The translations under genes and the position numbers were made by a program. Of a stretch of 40,702 bases of DNA, positions 8,579-17,364 are shown in pieces. The first letter of the stretch is position 1. Each line of letters begins with the position of its first letter. The notes under the pieces are model-generated. The model saw only the letters and a program-made list of their open reading frames with translations. It had not been told where the DNA came from and searched no databases. The DNA is taken from NCBI RefSeq assembly GCF_001812805.1, contig NZ_KV810490.1, forward strand, positions 99,632 through 140,333. Reading direction: 5' to 3'. The stretch is from Corynebacterium sp. HMSC078H07. Its GTDB lineage: Bacteria; Actinomycetota; Actinomycetes; Mycobacteriales; Mycobacteriaceae.

Positions 8579-9571
8579 ATGCGCCGTTTCACTGCCCTCG
8601 CCGCCACCGCTTTGACTCTCTCTCTTTCCCTGACCGCCTGCTCGTCCGACTCTGAGAACAATTCAGATTCCGCCAAAGGATCCGCCGAAAAGCTCACCCT
8701 GGCACTAATTCCGAACGAGAAGGTCAATGACCTCGTCACCACCGCAAAGCCGTTGACCGACTACCTGTCTAAGGAGCTCGGCGTCGAGGTCGAAGGCGTT
8801 GTCACTAAGGATTACCAAGCCGCCGTCGAAGCCATTGGCTCCGGCCAAGCAGACATCGCCATCGCCTCCGCCGCCCAGCTGGCCTCTGCCGAAGACATGT
8901 ACGGTGCTCACGCCGTACTGCAGGACGAACGCTTCGGCGCGGATTCCTACGCCGGCCAGTTCGTCACTAACAACCCGGACAAGTACTGCAAGGACAAGCC
9001 GGTTGCCTCAACGTATGCAGCCAACGACACTGACTACCTCTACTGCAACGGCACCGCTACTCCGGAAGAAAACAAAGGCCAAGGCCCGAAGGGCCTTGAA
9101 GCACTCAAGAAGATTGATGGAGAGACCACTGTCGCCATGCTCGGCGCTACCTCCCCGGCCGGCTACCAGCTGCCGGTCATGGCCATGGAATCTCAGGGTA
9201 TCGATGTTGACAGCCTCAAGAAGGTCCCGGTGACCTCCAACGATGCTTCCATCATGGCCGTCTACAACGGTGACGCTGAAGTGGGCTTCAGCTTCTGGGA
9301 CGCCCGCTCCACTATCGACTCTTCCGAGGCCCCTGATTTGGCTGAGAAACTCGTCGTCTTCGGATACACAGACATGTACCCAAACGGCGGAGTCGTGATT
9401 TCTGATGATGTTCCGGAGGAACGCCGCAAGGAAATCACCGACCTCATGGATGGTTTCTCTGAAGTAGACCCAGACACCATGTCCGCCATTTTCGATATCA
9501 CCGACTGGGTTCCGGCCAAGAAGGAGTCCATCGACATGGCGCGCAAGGTCAACGAACGCTTCGCACAGTAG
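8579..9571 (+). CDS. phnD: PhnD-like phosphate/phosphite/phosphonate-binding lipoprotein
   Basis: This is the extracytoplasmic solute receptor of the importer, a 330-residue lipoprotein. A signal peptide ends in the lipobox LTAC, with acylated Cys21. The mature part has the periplasmic-binding-protein type 2 fold of the PhnD family: the LALIPNEKV opening strand, the GQADIAIAS block and the later VGFSFWDAR block. A segment near 131-165 carries Cys137 and Cys156, which could form a disulfide-closed loop; I do not recall this in E. coli PhnD. An AGAAAG ribosome-binding site precedes the ATG. It lies between the HAD gene (21 bp) and phnC (45 bp). The ligand may be a phosphonate, phosphite or a phosphorylated organic molecule. 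Confidence 0.87.
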   Translation: MRRFTALAATALTLSLSLTACSSDSENNSDSAKGSAEKLTLALIPNEKVNDLVTTAKPLTDYLSKELGVEVEGVVTKDYQAAVEAIGSGQADIAIASAAQLASAEDMYGAHAVLQDERFGADSYAGQFVTNNPDKYCKDKPVASTYAANDTDYLYCNGTATPEENKGQGPKGLEALKKIDGETTVAMLGATSPAGYQLPVMAMESQGIDVDSLKKVPVTSNDASIMAVYNGDAEVGFSFWDARSTIDSSEAPDLAEKLVVFGYTDMYPNGGVVISDDVPEERRKEITDLMDGFSEVDPDTMSAIFDITDWVPAKKESIDMARKVNERFAQ

Positions 9572-9616
9572 GTTTGCCGTCCTCGACTTTCCATCTCCCA
9601 CTCAGAAAGGTTCGCC

Positions 9617-10408
9617 ATGACGGAGGAGAAGGCCTGGGGCATTCGTTTCGAGAATGTCTCAGTGCGCTACCCAAACGGAACGCTGGCGCTTGACGACGTC
9701 TCCGTGGACATTGCCCCCGGTGAATTCGTCGTCATCGTCGGCCTGTCTGGTTCCGGAAAATCCACGTTCATCCGCTGCGTCAACGGGCTCGTGCAGCCGA
9801 CCTCCGGAAAAATCTTTGTCGGCCCACACGAAATTTCCGCAGCGAAGGGTTCCCAGCTGCGTACGCTTCGCGGGCGCATCGGAATGATTTTCCAAGAATT
9901 CAACCTGGCAGATCGCGCGAGTGTGTTTTCCAATGTCCTCGTTGGCCGTTTCTCCCACAACCCTGGTTGGCACACATTGCTCGGCATCTCCACCAAAGAG
10001 GACAAGGAGATCATCGCCATGGCCCTCGATTCCGTTGGCATCCTAGACAAGGCATGGAACAAAGCCGGCGCCTTGTCCGGTGGTCAAAAACAACGCGTGG
10101 CCATTGCCCGCGCATTGACTCAAAAACCGGCCATCATGCTAGCCGATGAACCGGTAGCCTCCCTCGACCCACCCACCGCGCACTCCGTCATGAAGGACTT
10201 GCGCCGCATCAACGCCGAGCGCGACCTCACCACTCTTGTGAACTTGCACCTCGTCGATTTGGCGCAAGACTATGCCACCCGCATCATCGGTATCCGGCAT
10301 GGAAAAATCGTCTTTGACGGAGCTGCCCAAGGCTCCACCGTCCAAGACTTCGAAGCAATTTATGGCCGCCGCATCCGCGAGGAGGATCAGCTGGGGAGCG
10401 CCCAATGA
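9617..10408 (+). CDS. phnC: Phosphonate-type ABC transporter ATP-binding protein
   Basis: This is the ATPase of the importer, 263 residues. The Walker [10 protein letters not shown] (about 42-50), ABC signature LSGGQ (153-157), Walker B IMLADEP (173-179) and the His-containing switch (VNLHLVDL) are all present. PhnC-family length and sequence pattern match. The start has an AGAAAGG ribosome-binding site. The stop codon overlaps the phnE start in ATGA, so stoichiometric coupled translation with the permease is likely. Confidence 0.92.
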   Translation: MTEEKAWGIRFENVSVRYPNGTLALDDVSVDIAPGEFVVIVGLSGSGKSTFIRCVNGLVQPTSGKIFVGPHEISAAKGSQLRTLRGRIGMIFQEFNLADRASVFSNVLVGRFSHNPGWHTLLGISTKEDKEIIAMALDSVGILDKAWNKAGALSGGQKQRVAIARALTQKPAIMLADEPVASLDPPTAHSVMKDLRRINAERDLTTLVNLHLVDLAQDYATRIIGIRHGKIVFDGAAQGSTVQDFEAIYGRRIREEDQLGSAQ

Positions 10409-11199
10409 CCGCTGTTCTTCCCCCGCGCACACGCAATTGGCCCGGACTAATCGGCGGCCTGACCGCGTTCTTCGCGCTCACCATCGCCACGTGCATTCCT
10501 GCTTGGGGCGGCATTGAGATAGACCTAGGCCAGATCGCGCGCAATTGGCGCAATGGCGCAGACCGACTGGCCCAGATGTTCACCCCGGATTGGTCCATCC
10601 TTCCGCGCACGTGGGAGCCCATGCTCGAAACCCTAGCCATGGCGGTCGTTGGTGCTGCAATCTCCGCAGTCATTGCACTTCCGCTATCGCTGTGGGCCGC
10701 ACGTCCGACTAACCCGTCGACGCCGTGGCGCACACTGGTACGCGGCATTATCAACGTCGTCCGCGCAGTGCCCGACCTAGTCTACGCCACCATCCTCGTC
10801 GCTATGCTCGGTGTAGGCGCCCTACCAGGCATCATTACGCTGGTGCTTTTCGACGTCGGCATTGTAGTCAAACTGGTCTCCGAATCCATCGACTCCGCTG
10901 ATGACTCCTACATGGAAGCCGGCCGCGCCGCTGGTGGTACGCAGAATCAGATCAATCGCGTGACTGCTCTCCCACAAACCTGGCCCGCCTTTGCCAGCCA
11001 GGTCATTTACTCTCTCGAACTCAACGTCCGTATCTCCGCGGTATTGGGTCTCGTGGGCGCGGGTGGCATTGGCTTGCTCATCGATGAGGTCCGCGGCTTC
11101 TACCGTTACGATGCACTTTCCGCCATCGTGCTAGAGCTACTCGTCGTGGTCATCGCCCTTGAAATCGTGTCAGTCAACCTACGAAAGAGGCTGCGATGA
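10405..11199 (+). CDS. phnE: Phosphonate-type ABC transporter permease 1
   Basis: This 264-residue integral membrane permease pairs with PhnC. It has about six hydrophobic segments. The cytoplasmic EAA loop reads [14 protein letters not shown], followed by the GxGGIG-containing C-terminal region ([12 protein letters not shown]) characteristic of PhnE. It starts in an ATGA overlap with phnC and ends in an ATGA overlap with the second permease gene. Two different permease genes imply a heterodimeric channel. Confidence 0.9.
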   Translation: MTAVLPPRTRNWPGLIGGLTAFFALTIATCIPAWGGIEIDLGQIARNWRNGADRLAQMFTPDWSILPRTWEPMLETLAMAVVGAAISAVIALPLSLWAARPTNPSTPWRTLVRGIINVVRAVPDLVYATILVAMLGVGALPGIITLVLFDVGIVVKLVSESIDSADDSYMEAGRAAGGTQNQINRVTALPQTWPAFASQVIYSLELNVRISAVLGLVGAGGIGLLIDEVRGFYRYDALSAIVLELLVVVIALEIVSVNLRKRLR

Positions 11200-12014
11200 G
11201 TACTGCGATTCCAACACAGTTGCCATCCGCACTGCCTTCCCGCTCGCCTAGATGGGGCGTTGGGGCCGCCTGGGCCGTAATTCTTGTCATCCTGGCGTTG
11301 TCATTCGGTTATATCGACGTCAACCTCTCCGCGCTCAAGGATCTTCCTGCCAATATCTGGCACTACCTTGTGCTCATGTTCTCGAACCCAGACTGGTCCA
11401 AACTTGGTGAAGCACTCCTTCAAACGTGGCGCTCCGTGGCCATGGCATGGATTGGTGCCCTCCTCGGCGTCGTGCTGTCCACTATCCTCGGCGTACTCGC
11501 TGCGAATACTGTCTCCCCCGGTTGGGTATGCCTGCCGCTGCGCGCGGTCTTCGCCATCATCCGCGCGGTACCAGAAATTATCATCGCCATCATCATCCTG
11601 ACGGTCACTGGCCTCACGCCCTTTACGGGCGCTCTCGCCTTGGCTATCGGCGGCATCGGTACGCATGCAAAGTGGACTTATGAGTCGATTGAAACCGCGC
11701 CGACCGGTCCGGCCGAGGCCGTCAAAGCCTCTGGCGGTACTCTTGCAGAAATGGTCCGCTGGGGAACATGGCCTATCGTCCAACCTGAGCTGGCATCCCT
11801 AGCACTCTATCGCTTTGAGATTAACGTGCGTACGTCCGCCGTTCTCGGCCTCATCGGTGTGGGCGGAATCGGCGACATGTTGACCGGCTATACACAGTAC
11901 CGTCAGTGGGACGTCGTGGGCGTCCTGCTCATCGTCGTCGTCATCATCACCATGTCTATCGACGCCATCTCCGGTGCCATCCGCCGCCGAATCGTGGCTG
12001 CTAAGTTTACTTAA
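11196..12014 (+). CDS. phnE: Phosphonate-type ABC transporter permease 2
   Basis: This 272-residue second PhnE-type permease is clearly paralogous to its neighbour. It has the same layout, with the helix leading to the EAA loop reading AEAVKASGGT and the closing block IGVGGIGDML. The N-terminal 25 residues are cytoplasmic. Translation is coupled to permease 1 by an ATGA overlap. It is followed after 18 bp by the RpiR-type regulator, so it is probably in the same transcript. Confidence 0.9.
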   Translation: MSTAIPTQLPSALPSRSPRWGVGAAWAVILVILALSFGYIDVNLSALKDLPANIWHYLVLMFSNPDWSKLGEALLQTWRSVAMAWIGALLGVVLSTILGVLAANTVSPGWVCLPLRAVFAIIRAVPEIIIAIIILTVTGLTPFTGALALAIGGIGTHAKWTYESIETAPTGPAEAVKASGGTLAEMVRWGTWPIVQPELASLALYRFEINVRTSAVLGLIGVGGIGDMLTGYTQYRQWDVVGVLLIVVVIITMSIDAISGAIRRRIVAAKFT

Positions 12015-12032
12015 GCCTTATTTCTACCCCCT

Positions 12033-12875
12033 ATGACTAACACTGCCCCGCCCTCCGCGCACATCACCACGCGCATGCCCAGCTTGCAGCCCATCGAGCA
12101 GCGCGTTGCCCAGGCCATCCTGAAGGACATGGACTATGTCCTCCACGCCACCGCTGATCAGCTGGCAGCTAAGGTCGGTACCTCCCGCACCTCAGTCATC
12201 CGCACGGCGAAGGCACTCGGCTACGACGGCTACCAGCAGCTACGTGTGGCTCTCACTCAGGAAATTGCACAGCGCCCTCAGCCGCTTCCCGACTCCGATT
12301 CCACTCATGTCGGCCGTATGTCCGCCGAGATTGCCGCCTTCAGCAATTATCTCCACGGGCTTACTGCGCTCCTCGATGAACAAGAGCTTTCGTCCACGGT
12401 TGCCGCATTGTCAGGCGCGAAGCGCGTCCTTGTCGTAGGCAACGGTCTTTCCGCGCCTCTGGCGCACACCACGGCACTGCGACTCACCAGCATTGGACGT
12501 CCAGCTGAGTTTGTGGGCGAAGCCATGGGCCAGCACATCGCAGCAACACAGCTCGATTCCGAGTGCGTGTGTCTCGTTGTCTCTGGCTCTGGGGCCACCA
12601 CGCTCACGCTCAACGCCGCTACTGCAGCTCATGAGGCGGGAGCGACCATCATTGCGCTGACCTCGTTTACGTCATCACCGCTAGCGGAGCTGGCTGCCTT
12701 CACGCTGGTTATCCCCTCCCCCGATGGGACATTCCGAGCCGAGCTTGCCGACGCCTCTCGCGTGGCCTTCCTACTCGTCCTTGAAGCACTCGTCACGCTG
12801 GTGGATTCACACCTCGACGATTCTGATGCGCGGCGTACAGTGCTCTCCGTTCTGCAGTCCGCAATGGAGAGCTAG
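12033..12875 (+). CDS. MurR/RpiR family transcriptional regulator (HTH + SIS)
   Basis: This 280-residue regulator has an N-terminal HTH_6 domain (about 12-85; TADQLAAKVGTSRTSVIR is the recognition region) and a C-terminal SIS domain (about 115-255; VLVVGNGLSAPLA, VVSGSGATTLTL). SIS domains bind phosphosugars, so the inducer is likely a sugar phosphate or similar phosphorylated metabolite. It is the last gene of the HAD-phn operon, 18 bp after permease 2, with no convincing ribosome-binding site. Its TAG stop directly abuts the stop of the convergent ychF gene with no gap. It probably autoregulates the operon through a site near 7870-7899; that link is inferred. Confidence 0.88.
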   Translation: MTNTAPPSAHITTRMPSLQPIEQRVAQAILKDMDYVLHATADQLAAKVGTSRTSVIRTAKALGYDGYQQLRVALTQEIAQRPQPLPDSDSTHVGRMSAEIAAFSNYLHGLTALLDEQELSSTVAALSGAKRVLVVGNGLSAPLAHTTALRLTSIGRPAEFVGEAMGQHIAATQLDSECVCLVVSGSGATTLTLNAATAAHEAGATIIALTSFTSSPLAELAAFTLVIPSPDGTFRAELADASRVAFLLVLEALVTLVDSHLDDSDARRTVLSVLQSAMES

Positions 12876-13961
12876 TTAACCGCCGATCTTGAAGTCGCAG
12901 ACGTCGCCATCCTGCATGATGTATTCCTTGCCTTCTTGGCGGACCTTGCCGGCATTGCGGGCTTCGGCCATGGAACCGGCGGCGTCGAGGTCATCGAAGG
13001 AGACGATTTCGGCCTTGATGAACTTCTTCTCAAAGTCGGTGTGGATAACACCGGCTGCCTGAGGTGCGGCAGAGCCCTGCTTGATAGTCCATGCGCGGGC
13101 TTCCTTCGGGCCGGCGGTCAGGTAGGTCTGCAGGCCGAGGGTAGCGAAACCGGCCTTGGCTAACGTCGCCAAACCAGGCTCCTCTTGGCCTACAGACTCC
13201 AGCAGCTCCATCGCCTCGGCCTCGTCGAGCTCAAGAAGCTCGGTCTCAGTCTGAGCGTCGAGGAAGACGCACTCCGCCGGAGCGACAAGCTGGCGCAGCT
13301 CATCCTTCTTGGCCTCATCAGTCAACACTGCTTCGTCAGAATTGAAGACATACAGGAAAGGCTTCGCGGTCATAAGGTGCAAGTCGCGCAACAGAGCCAG
13401 GTCAATCTCATTGCTCTTGGAGGCGGCGAAGAGAGTACGGTCATCCTCCAGGATGGCCTGCGCCTTCTTGGTTTCCTCGACAGTCTCCGTCAGCTCCTTG
13501 TTCTTCTTGGCTTCCTTCTCCAGACGCGGCAAGGCTTTCTCAATAGTCTGGAGGTCTGCAAGGATGAGCTCGGTGTTGATCACGGAGATGTCATGCGCCG
13601 GGTTAACTTCACCATCGACGTGGATCACGTTTTCATCAGCGAAGGCACGCACGACTTGGCAGATGGCATCTGCTTCACGGATGTTTGCCAGGAAGGCATT
13701 ACCCATACCTTCGCCCTTGGACGCGCCTTCAACGATGCCTGCGATATCCACGAAGGACACGGTGGCAGGAAGGATACGCTCGGAGCTAAAGATCTCCGCA
13801 AGGCGGTTCAGGCGGGAATCAGGAAGCTCAACGAGGCCAACATTCGGCTCGATGGTGGCGAACGGGTAGTTCGCAGCCAGAATGTCGGAACGGGTCAGGG
13901 CATTAAACAACGTGGACTTGCCCACGTTGGGCAGGCCGACGATTCCTAGTGTAAGACTCAC
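12876..13961 (-). CDS. ychF: Redox-regulated ATPase YchF (Obg-related)
   Basis: This is a universally conserved P-loop NTPase, 361 residues, associated with ribosomes and stress responses. The G1 motif is GLPNVGKST (9-17), and the G3-type DIAGIVEGASKGEG and the C-terminal TGS-like domain are visible. The G4 position reads FNSDE, the NxxE variant that gives YchF/OLA1 proteins ATP rather than GTP specificity. The start is the GTG at 13961, giving the family's usual MSLTLGIVG beginning. A -10-like TAGGAT ends seven bases upstream, so the gene is probably leaderless. A longer frame reaching 14135 overlaps the divergent gene and is rejected. Confidence 0.95.
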   Translation of the reverse strand: MSLTLGIVGLPNVGKSTLFNALTRSDILAANYPFATIEPNVGLVELPDSRLNRLAEIFSSERILPATVSFVDIAGIVEGASKGEGMGNAFLANIREADAICQVVRAFADENVIHVDGEVNPAHDISVINTELILADLQTIEKALPRLEKEAKKNKELTETVEETKKAQAILEDDRTLFAASKSNEIDLALLRDLHLMTAKPFLYVFNSDEAVLTDEAKKDELRQLVAPAECVFLDAQTETELLELDEAEAMELLESVGQEEPGLATLAKAGFATLGLQTYLTAGPKEARAWTIKQGSAAPQAAGVIHTDFEKKFIKAEIVSFDDLDAAGSMAEARNAGKVRQEGKEYIMQDGDVCDFKIGG

Positions 13962-13968
13962 GGGGCCA

Positions 13969-14002
13969 ATCCTAACGCACCCCGAATCTTTTAAGGCAAG
14001 AT
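13969..14002. promoter_or_regulatory. Back-to-back leaderless promoters of ychF and the AI-2E gene
   Basis: TAGGAT (13974-13969, minus) lies seven bases before the ychF GTG. CAAGAT (13997-14002, plus) lies six bases before the AI-2E GTG at 14009. The start codons are only 48 bp apart, so the -35 regions must overlap. Confidence 0.45.
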
Positions 14003-14008
14003 GGTGGG

Positions 14009-15490
14009 GTGAGTTCCGATCAGTCAACCCCTCAGCACTCCTCCCCCGAGCTCGCCGCTGCGGAGGCAGCGCTCGGCGGGCGCTTCGACGAGTCTGTCGA
14101 CGCCGCCACGCTTGACGACGTCTCCCCACACCCACCCGGCAATCAGGTGGACCGCTCCGTGGTGGTCGGTGAGGTTATCAAGTCCACCTCACTGTGGGCG
14201 CTGCGGCTGTTCATCATCGGGCTCTTCCTTTATGCCTCCTTCCAGATGCTGGGCAATTTCTGGCGTGGCATCCTGCCCGTGCTCATCGCGCTCATCATTT
14301 GTACCGTACTGGCCCCTGTGGCGAGTGCCCTACGCCGAAAAGGTTTGCCCTCAGCGCTGGCGGCAGCGATCACTATTTTGGTGTCCTTTACCGCTGTTGG
14401 TTCACTCTTTGTGTTCATCGCGCCTGACTTCGCACGGCAATCCCAGACGCTGTACCTGCAGACGGTCGAAGGCATTCAACGCCTACAGCTGTGGGCCCAA
14501 GGTCCGCCGCTCAACCTTGACCCGGATGAAATTGGCGTCTATATCGACGAAGTCGCCTTGTGGCTGCAACGCCAGGCAGGTTCCATCGCGGGTTCCGTGT
14601 TCACCGGAATCGGTACGGCAACTTCCATCGTGGTGACGTTGTTCATCATCGTGGTGCTTACCTTCTTCTTCCTCAAGGACGGCCATAACTTCTTGCCGTG
14701 GTTGCGCGACGCTACCGGCCGCCGTACTGGCTGGCACCTCACTGAATTGCTGACCCGCGTGTGGACGACGTTGGGCGGTTTCGTGCGCGCGCAGGCGGTG
14801 GTCTCCGCCGTCGATGCTGTTTTCATCGGCCTGGGCCTCGCACTCATCGGTGTTCCCTTGGCTATGGCGCTGGCGATCATCACGTTTATCGCTGGGTTTA
14901 TCCCGTTTGTCGGCGCAATTGTGGCTGGTGCGCTCTCCGTGACGATCGCGCTGGTGTCTTTGGGATTCACCAAAGCGCTTCTCGTGCTCGGCCTTGTCCT
15001 GTTGGTCCAGCAGCTCGAGGGCAATGTGCTTTCCCCTTGGTTGCAGTCGAAGGCCATGAACCTGCACCCAGTTATCGTGCTTATTTCGGTCACGGTGGGC
15101 TCTGCTCTCTTCGGCCTCGTCGGCGGCTTCCTTGCCGTACCGGCTGCGGCTACCATCGCTGTAGTCTACCGCTACTTCCAGGACATGATGATGCTCCAAT
15201 CCGGTGAGCGCACTGCAGAGGACCTGCAGTTCTCCACCGTGGCAGGGTTCCTTATCGGGCGCTATACCCAAGAGCAAGGTGACCGCAAACGGGAGAAATG
15301 GCTGTCCATCCCTGACCACATTGCACCCGAGGGAGCTGCGGATGATGTGGCGACCGACGGGACCAGCCCTCTAGACCGCAAGGTCGATGTCGACGCGGAC
15401 CTGAGCGCGAGAGAAAGCGGCGCCCGCGCTGGAATCAAGCGTGCCATTGGGGCTCTCGAACACATGTTGCAGTCGAAGGATAAAGACTAG
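14009..15490 (+). CDS. AI-2E family transporter
   Basis: This 493-residue membrane protein belongs to the AI-2E/TqsA-PerM family. An N-terminal cytoplasmic stretch of about 55 residues precedes hydrophobic segments from about 56. A central soluble region around 130-210 is followed by closely spaced helices with the family block GFIPFVGAIVAG and a PAAATIAVVYRYF segment. The C-terminal 90 residues are charged and cytoplasmic. The family includes autoinducer-2 exporters and Na+/H+ antiporters; the substrate here is unknown. The start is a GTG without a ribosome-binding site and is probably leaderless. It is divergent from ychF and upstream of rmuC. An orthologue is expected in the mycobacterial glpX-xseA region. 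Confidence 0.87.
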   Translation: MSSDQSTPQHSSPELAAAEAALGGRFDESVDAATLDDVSPHPPGNQVDRSVVVGEVIKSTSLWALRLFIIGLFLYASFQMLGNFWRGILPVLIALIICTVLAPVASALRRKGLPSALAAAITILVSFTAVGSLFVFIAPDFARQSQTLYLQTVEGIQRLQLWAQGPPLNLDPDEIGVYIDEVALWLQRQAGSIAGSVFTGIGTATSIVVTLFIIVVLTFFFLKDGHNFLPWLRDATGRRTGWHLTELLTRVWTTLGGFVRAQAVVSAVDAVFIGLGLALIGVPLAMALAIITFIAGFIPFVGAIVAGALSVTIALVSLGFTKALLVLGLVLLVQQLEGNVLSPWLQSKAMNLHPVIVLISVTVGSALFGLVGGFLAVPAAATIAVVYRYFQDMMMLQSGERTAEDLQFSTVAGFLIGRYTQEQGDRKREKWLSIPDHIAPEGAADDVATDGTSPLDRKVDVDADLSARESGARAGIKRAIGALEHMLQSKDKD

Positions 15491-15513
15491 CACTCGATGT
15501 CCGCGGCGCATGC

Positions 15514-15519
15514 CATGAT
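15514..15519 (+). promoter_or_regulatory. Possible -10 box for leaderless rmuC
   Basis: CATGAT ends seven bases before the ATG at 15527. It lies 24-29 bases after the AI-2E stop codon. It supports the third-choice ATG as the rmuC start, but readthrough from upstream is also likely. Confidence 0.35.
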
Positions 15520-15526
15520 GACAGGC

Positions 15527-16597
15527 ATGACGTCCACTCTTCCCGTGCTGCTCCTTTTCCTTGGCCTCATCATCGGCGCTGTTCTGGGCTGGCTGGCCCG
15601 CGCCTACTCTACTCAGTCCTCCCAGCCCTCCGAAGAGCACCGCGCCCTGCAGGAATCACAACGCCGTCAGGCAGAGCTCGCACCACTGGAGAAGGCCATG
15701 GACCGACTAGGGCTTCAGCTCCAAGAGATCGAAGAAGACCGCGCCACCTCGCTTGCCGCGCTCAGCAGCCAAGTCCAAGCAGTTACTCGTACCTCTACAC
15801 GCTTGTCTGACCGCACCGACAAACTCGTTGGCGCATTGCGCTCACCTAATGTGCGCGGGCGCTGGGGCGAGGTGCAGCTGGAGCGCGTCGTCGAGCTCGG
15901 CGGTATGCGCAAGCACGTGGACTTCGATTCCCAGGTCACCGCCTATATCAACGGCACAGCTGTGCGCCCCGACCTGGTTATTCACTTAGCCGGCGGGCGC
16001 AGCATCGTTGTCGATGCCAAAGTTCCACTCAGTGCTTACCTCGATGCTATGGATAGCGAAGACCCTGAGGATCGCGCTGGCTTCCTTCGGCGCCATGCCC
16101 ACCTCATGCGCGCCCATGTGCAGGCCCTGTCGGGCAAAGACTACGTTGAAGCCTTCTCTCCCACCCCTCAGTTCGTTGTCCTTTTTGTTCCCGCAGACAC
16201 GTTCGTGGATGCGGCGTTGACCGTTGATGGAGAGTTGCTCGAGTTCGCCTTCGAGCACAACATAGTCATCGCTACTCCCAGCACGCTTTTTGCGCTGCTG
16301 CGCACTGTGGCGGTGAGCTGGCAGCACGAGGAGATCTCCGACAAAGCCCGTGAAGTTCAACGCTTGGGGCGTGAGCTCTATACACGGCTCAATACGCTCA
16401 ACGAGCACTATGACAAGGTGGGGCGCGGTCTGGAGCGTGCCGTCGAAGCTTATAACGCTAGCCTGGCCAGCCTGGATTCGCGCGTCGGCGTCACCGCTCG
16501 CCGGCTCAAAGAGATGGACATCCCCGCCCGAGTGGACCGCCAGCCCCGCGAACCGCGAAGCGTCGAGTCATGGCCGCGGCGCGCCCACAATGACTAA
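15527..16597 (+). CDS. rmuC: DNA recombination protein RmuC
   Basis: This RmuC-family protein limits inversions and recombination at short inverted repeats in E. coli and has a predicted nuclease-like core. A single N-terminal membrane anchor (about 5-25) is followed by a coiled coil rich in Gln, Glu and Arg (about 35-95). The RmuC core comes next, with conserved blocks GRWGEVQLERVVELGGM, RPDLVIHL, VVDAKVPL and VLFVPAD. Several in-frame ATGs exist (15497, 15515, 15518, 15527). I chose the last because it places the membrane helix at the very N-terminus and follows a -10-like box; the alternative adds 10 residues. Confidence 0.9.
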   Translation: MTSTLPVLLLFLGLIIGAVLGWLARAYSTQSSQPSEEHRALQESQRRQAELAPLEKAMDRLGLQLQEIEEDRATSLAALSSQVQAVTRTSTRLSDRTDKLVGALRSPNVRGRWGEVQLERVVELGGMRKHVDFDSQVTAYINGTAVRPDLVIHLAGGRSIVVDAKVPLSAYLDAMDSEDPEDRAGFLRRHAHLMRAHVQALSGKDYVEAFSPTPQFVVLFVPADTFVDAALTVDGELLEFAFEHNIVIATPSTLFALLRTVAVSWQHEEISDKAREVQRLGRELYTRLNTLNEHYDKVGRGLERAVEAYNASLASLDSRVGVTARRLKEMDIPARVDRQPREPRSVESWPRRAHND

Positions 16598-16618
16598 CGT
16601 TTCCGGCTCCGATCCCGG

Positions 16619-16624
16619 TAAACT
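16619..16624 (+). promoter_or_regulatory. -10 box of leaderless DUF6542 gene
   Basis: TAAACT ends eight bases before the GTG at 16633. No Shine-Dalgarno sequence is visible. Confidence 0.45.
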
Positions 16625-16632
16625 CTTTCGGC

Positions 16633-17355
16633 GTGTCAGTTGCCAAAAATCATCGCCGCCCACCCCGCCGCGGTATGCCCACCGTTCGAGCGCTTCTTGT
16701 AGCGCTCGTCGTGGTCCTCGTGGCCATGGCAGTCTCCGGCGTGCTGGGCCGCGTTGGATTGCCCTTTGCGCTGATTTTTGGTCTTGGTTCGCTCGCCGTC
16801 ACGTGGCTCGTGGAGACCCGCGGCCTCTACATGACGGTCATCAGCGTGCCGTTGCTCTATGCTCTCGGCACAGTCGGCGCTGGCTTCATCAACTCCACCG
16901 CCGCGTTGCCGGAAGGCGCGTCGCCATTTTCTAAGACGGCGCTACTGACCTCCGCGTTCCCTCTTGTCCAGCACTTTCCGGTCCTCATCGTGACGGTGCT
17001 CGCCTGTGCGCTTCTCGCAGTGTTGCGTGTATGGCGCAGCAGCAACGACGCCAAGAGCCGCGAAGCTGCGGCCCAACAGAAGCGCCGCGCAGACCTTGCC
17101 GCGGATCAGCGCAACCGCTCCGAGCGTCTCTCCGTGGCTGAACTTGTGGCACGCGAGAACACCCGTGTTCGTGAACGCGACCGCGAGGAACGCCGGCGCC
17201 TGCAGGCAGAGGAGCGCGAAAAGCGCCGTCAAGCTTCCCCCGAGACCGATGAGCGCGAGGATTTCCTCCGCGCTGCGGCCGAATCCGCGGAGAACGCGCG
17301 CCGCACACAGAGGCGTCCTCAGCAGAAGCTCGACGAGAACCTCTACGAGGACTAA
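16633..17355 (+). CDS. DUF6542 family membrane protein
   Basis: This 240-residue protein has about four hydrophobic segments between 18 and 136 and then a strongly charged Arg/Glu/Gln-rich tail (about 140-240) likely to form a coiled coil. A Rossmann-like or enzymatic signature is absent. It matches the DUF6542 proteins that accompany ispH and ychF in Mycobacteriales (the Rv1111c position in M. tuberculosis). A GTG start eight bases after TAAACT suggests leaderless expression. It is convergent with ispH, with a 9-bp gap. Function is unknown. Confidence 0.72.
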   Translation: MSVAKNHRRPPRRGMPTVRALLVALVVVLVAMAVSGVLGRVGLPFALIFGLGSLAVTWLVETRGLYMTVISVPLLYALGTVGAGFINSTAALPEGASPFSKTALLTSAFPLVQHFPVLIVTVLACALLAVLRVWRSSNDAKSREAAAQQKRRADLAADQRNRSERLSVAELVARENTRVRERDREERRRLQAEEREKRRQASPETDEREDFLRAAAESAENARRTQRRPQQKLDENLYED

Positions 17356-17364
17356 CGCAGGGAA

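Noticed and set aside
13185..13949. 254-codon open frame opposite ychF
   Set aside because: Explained by codon bias of ychF on the other strand.
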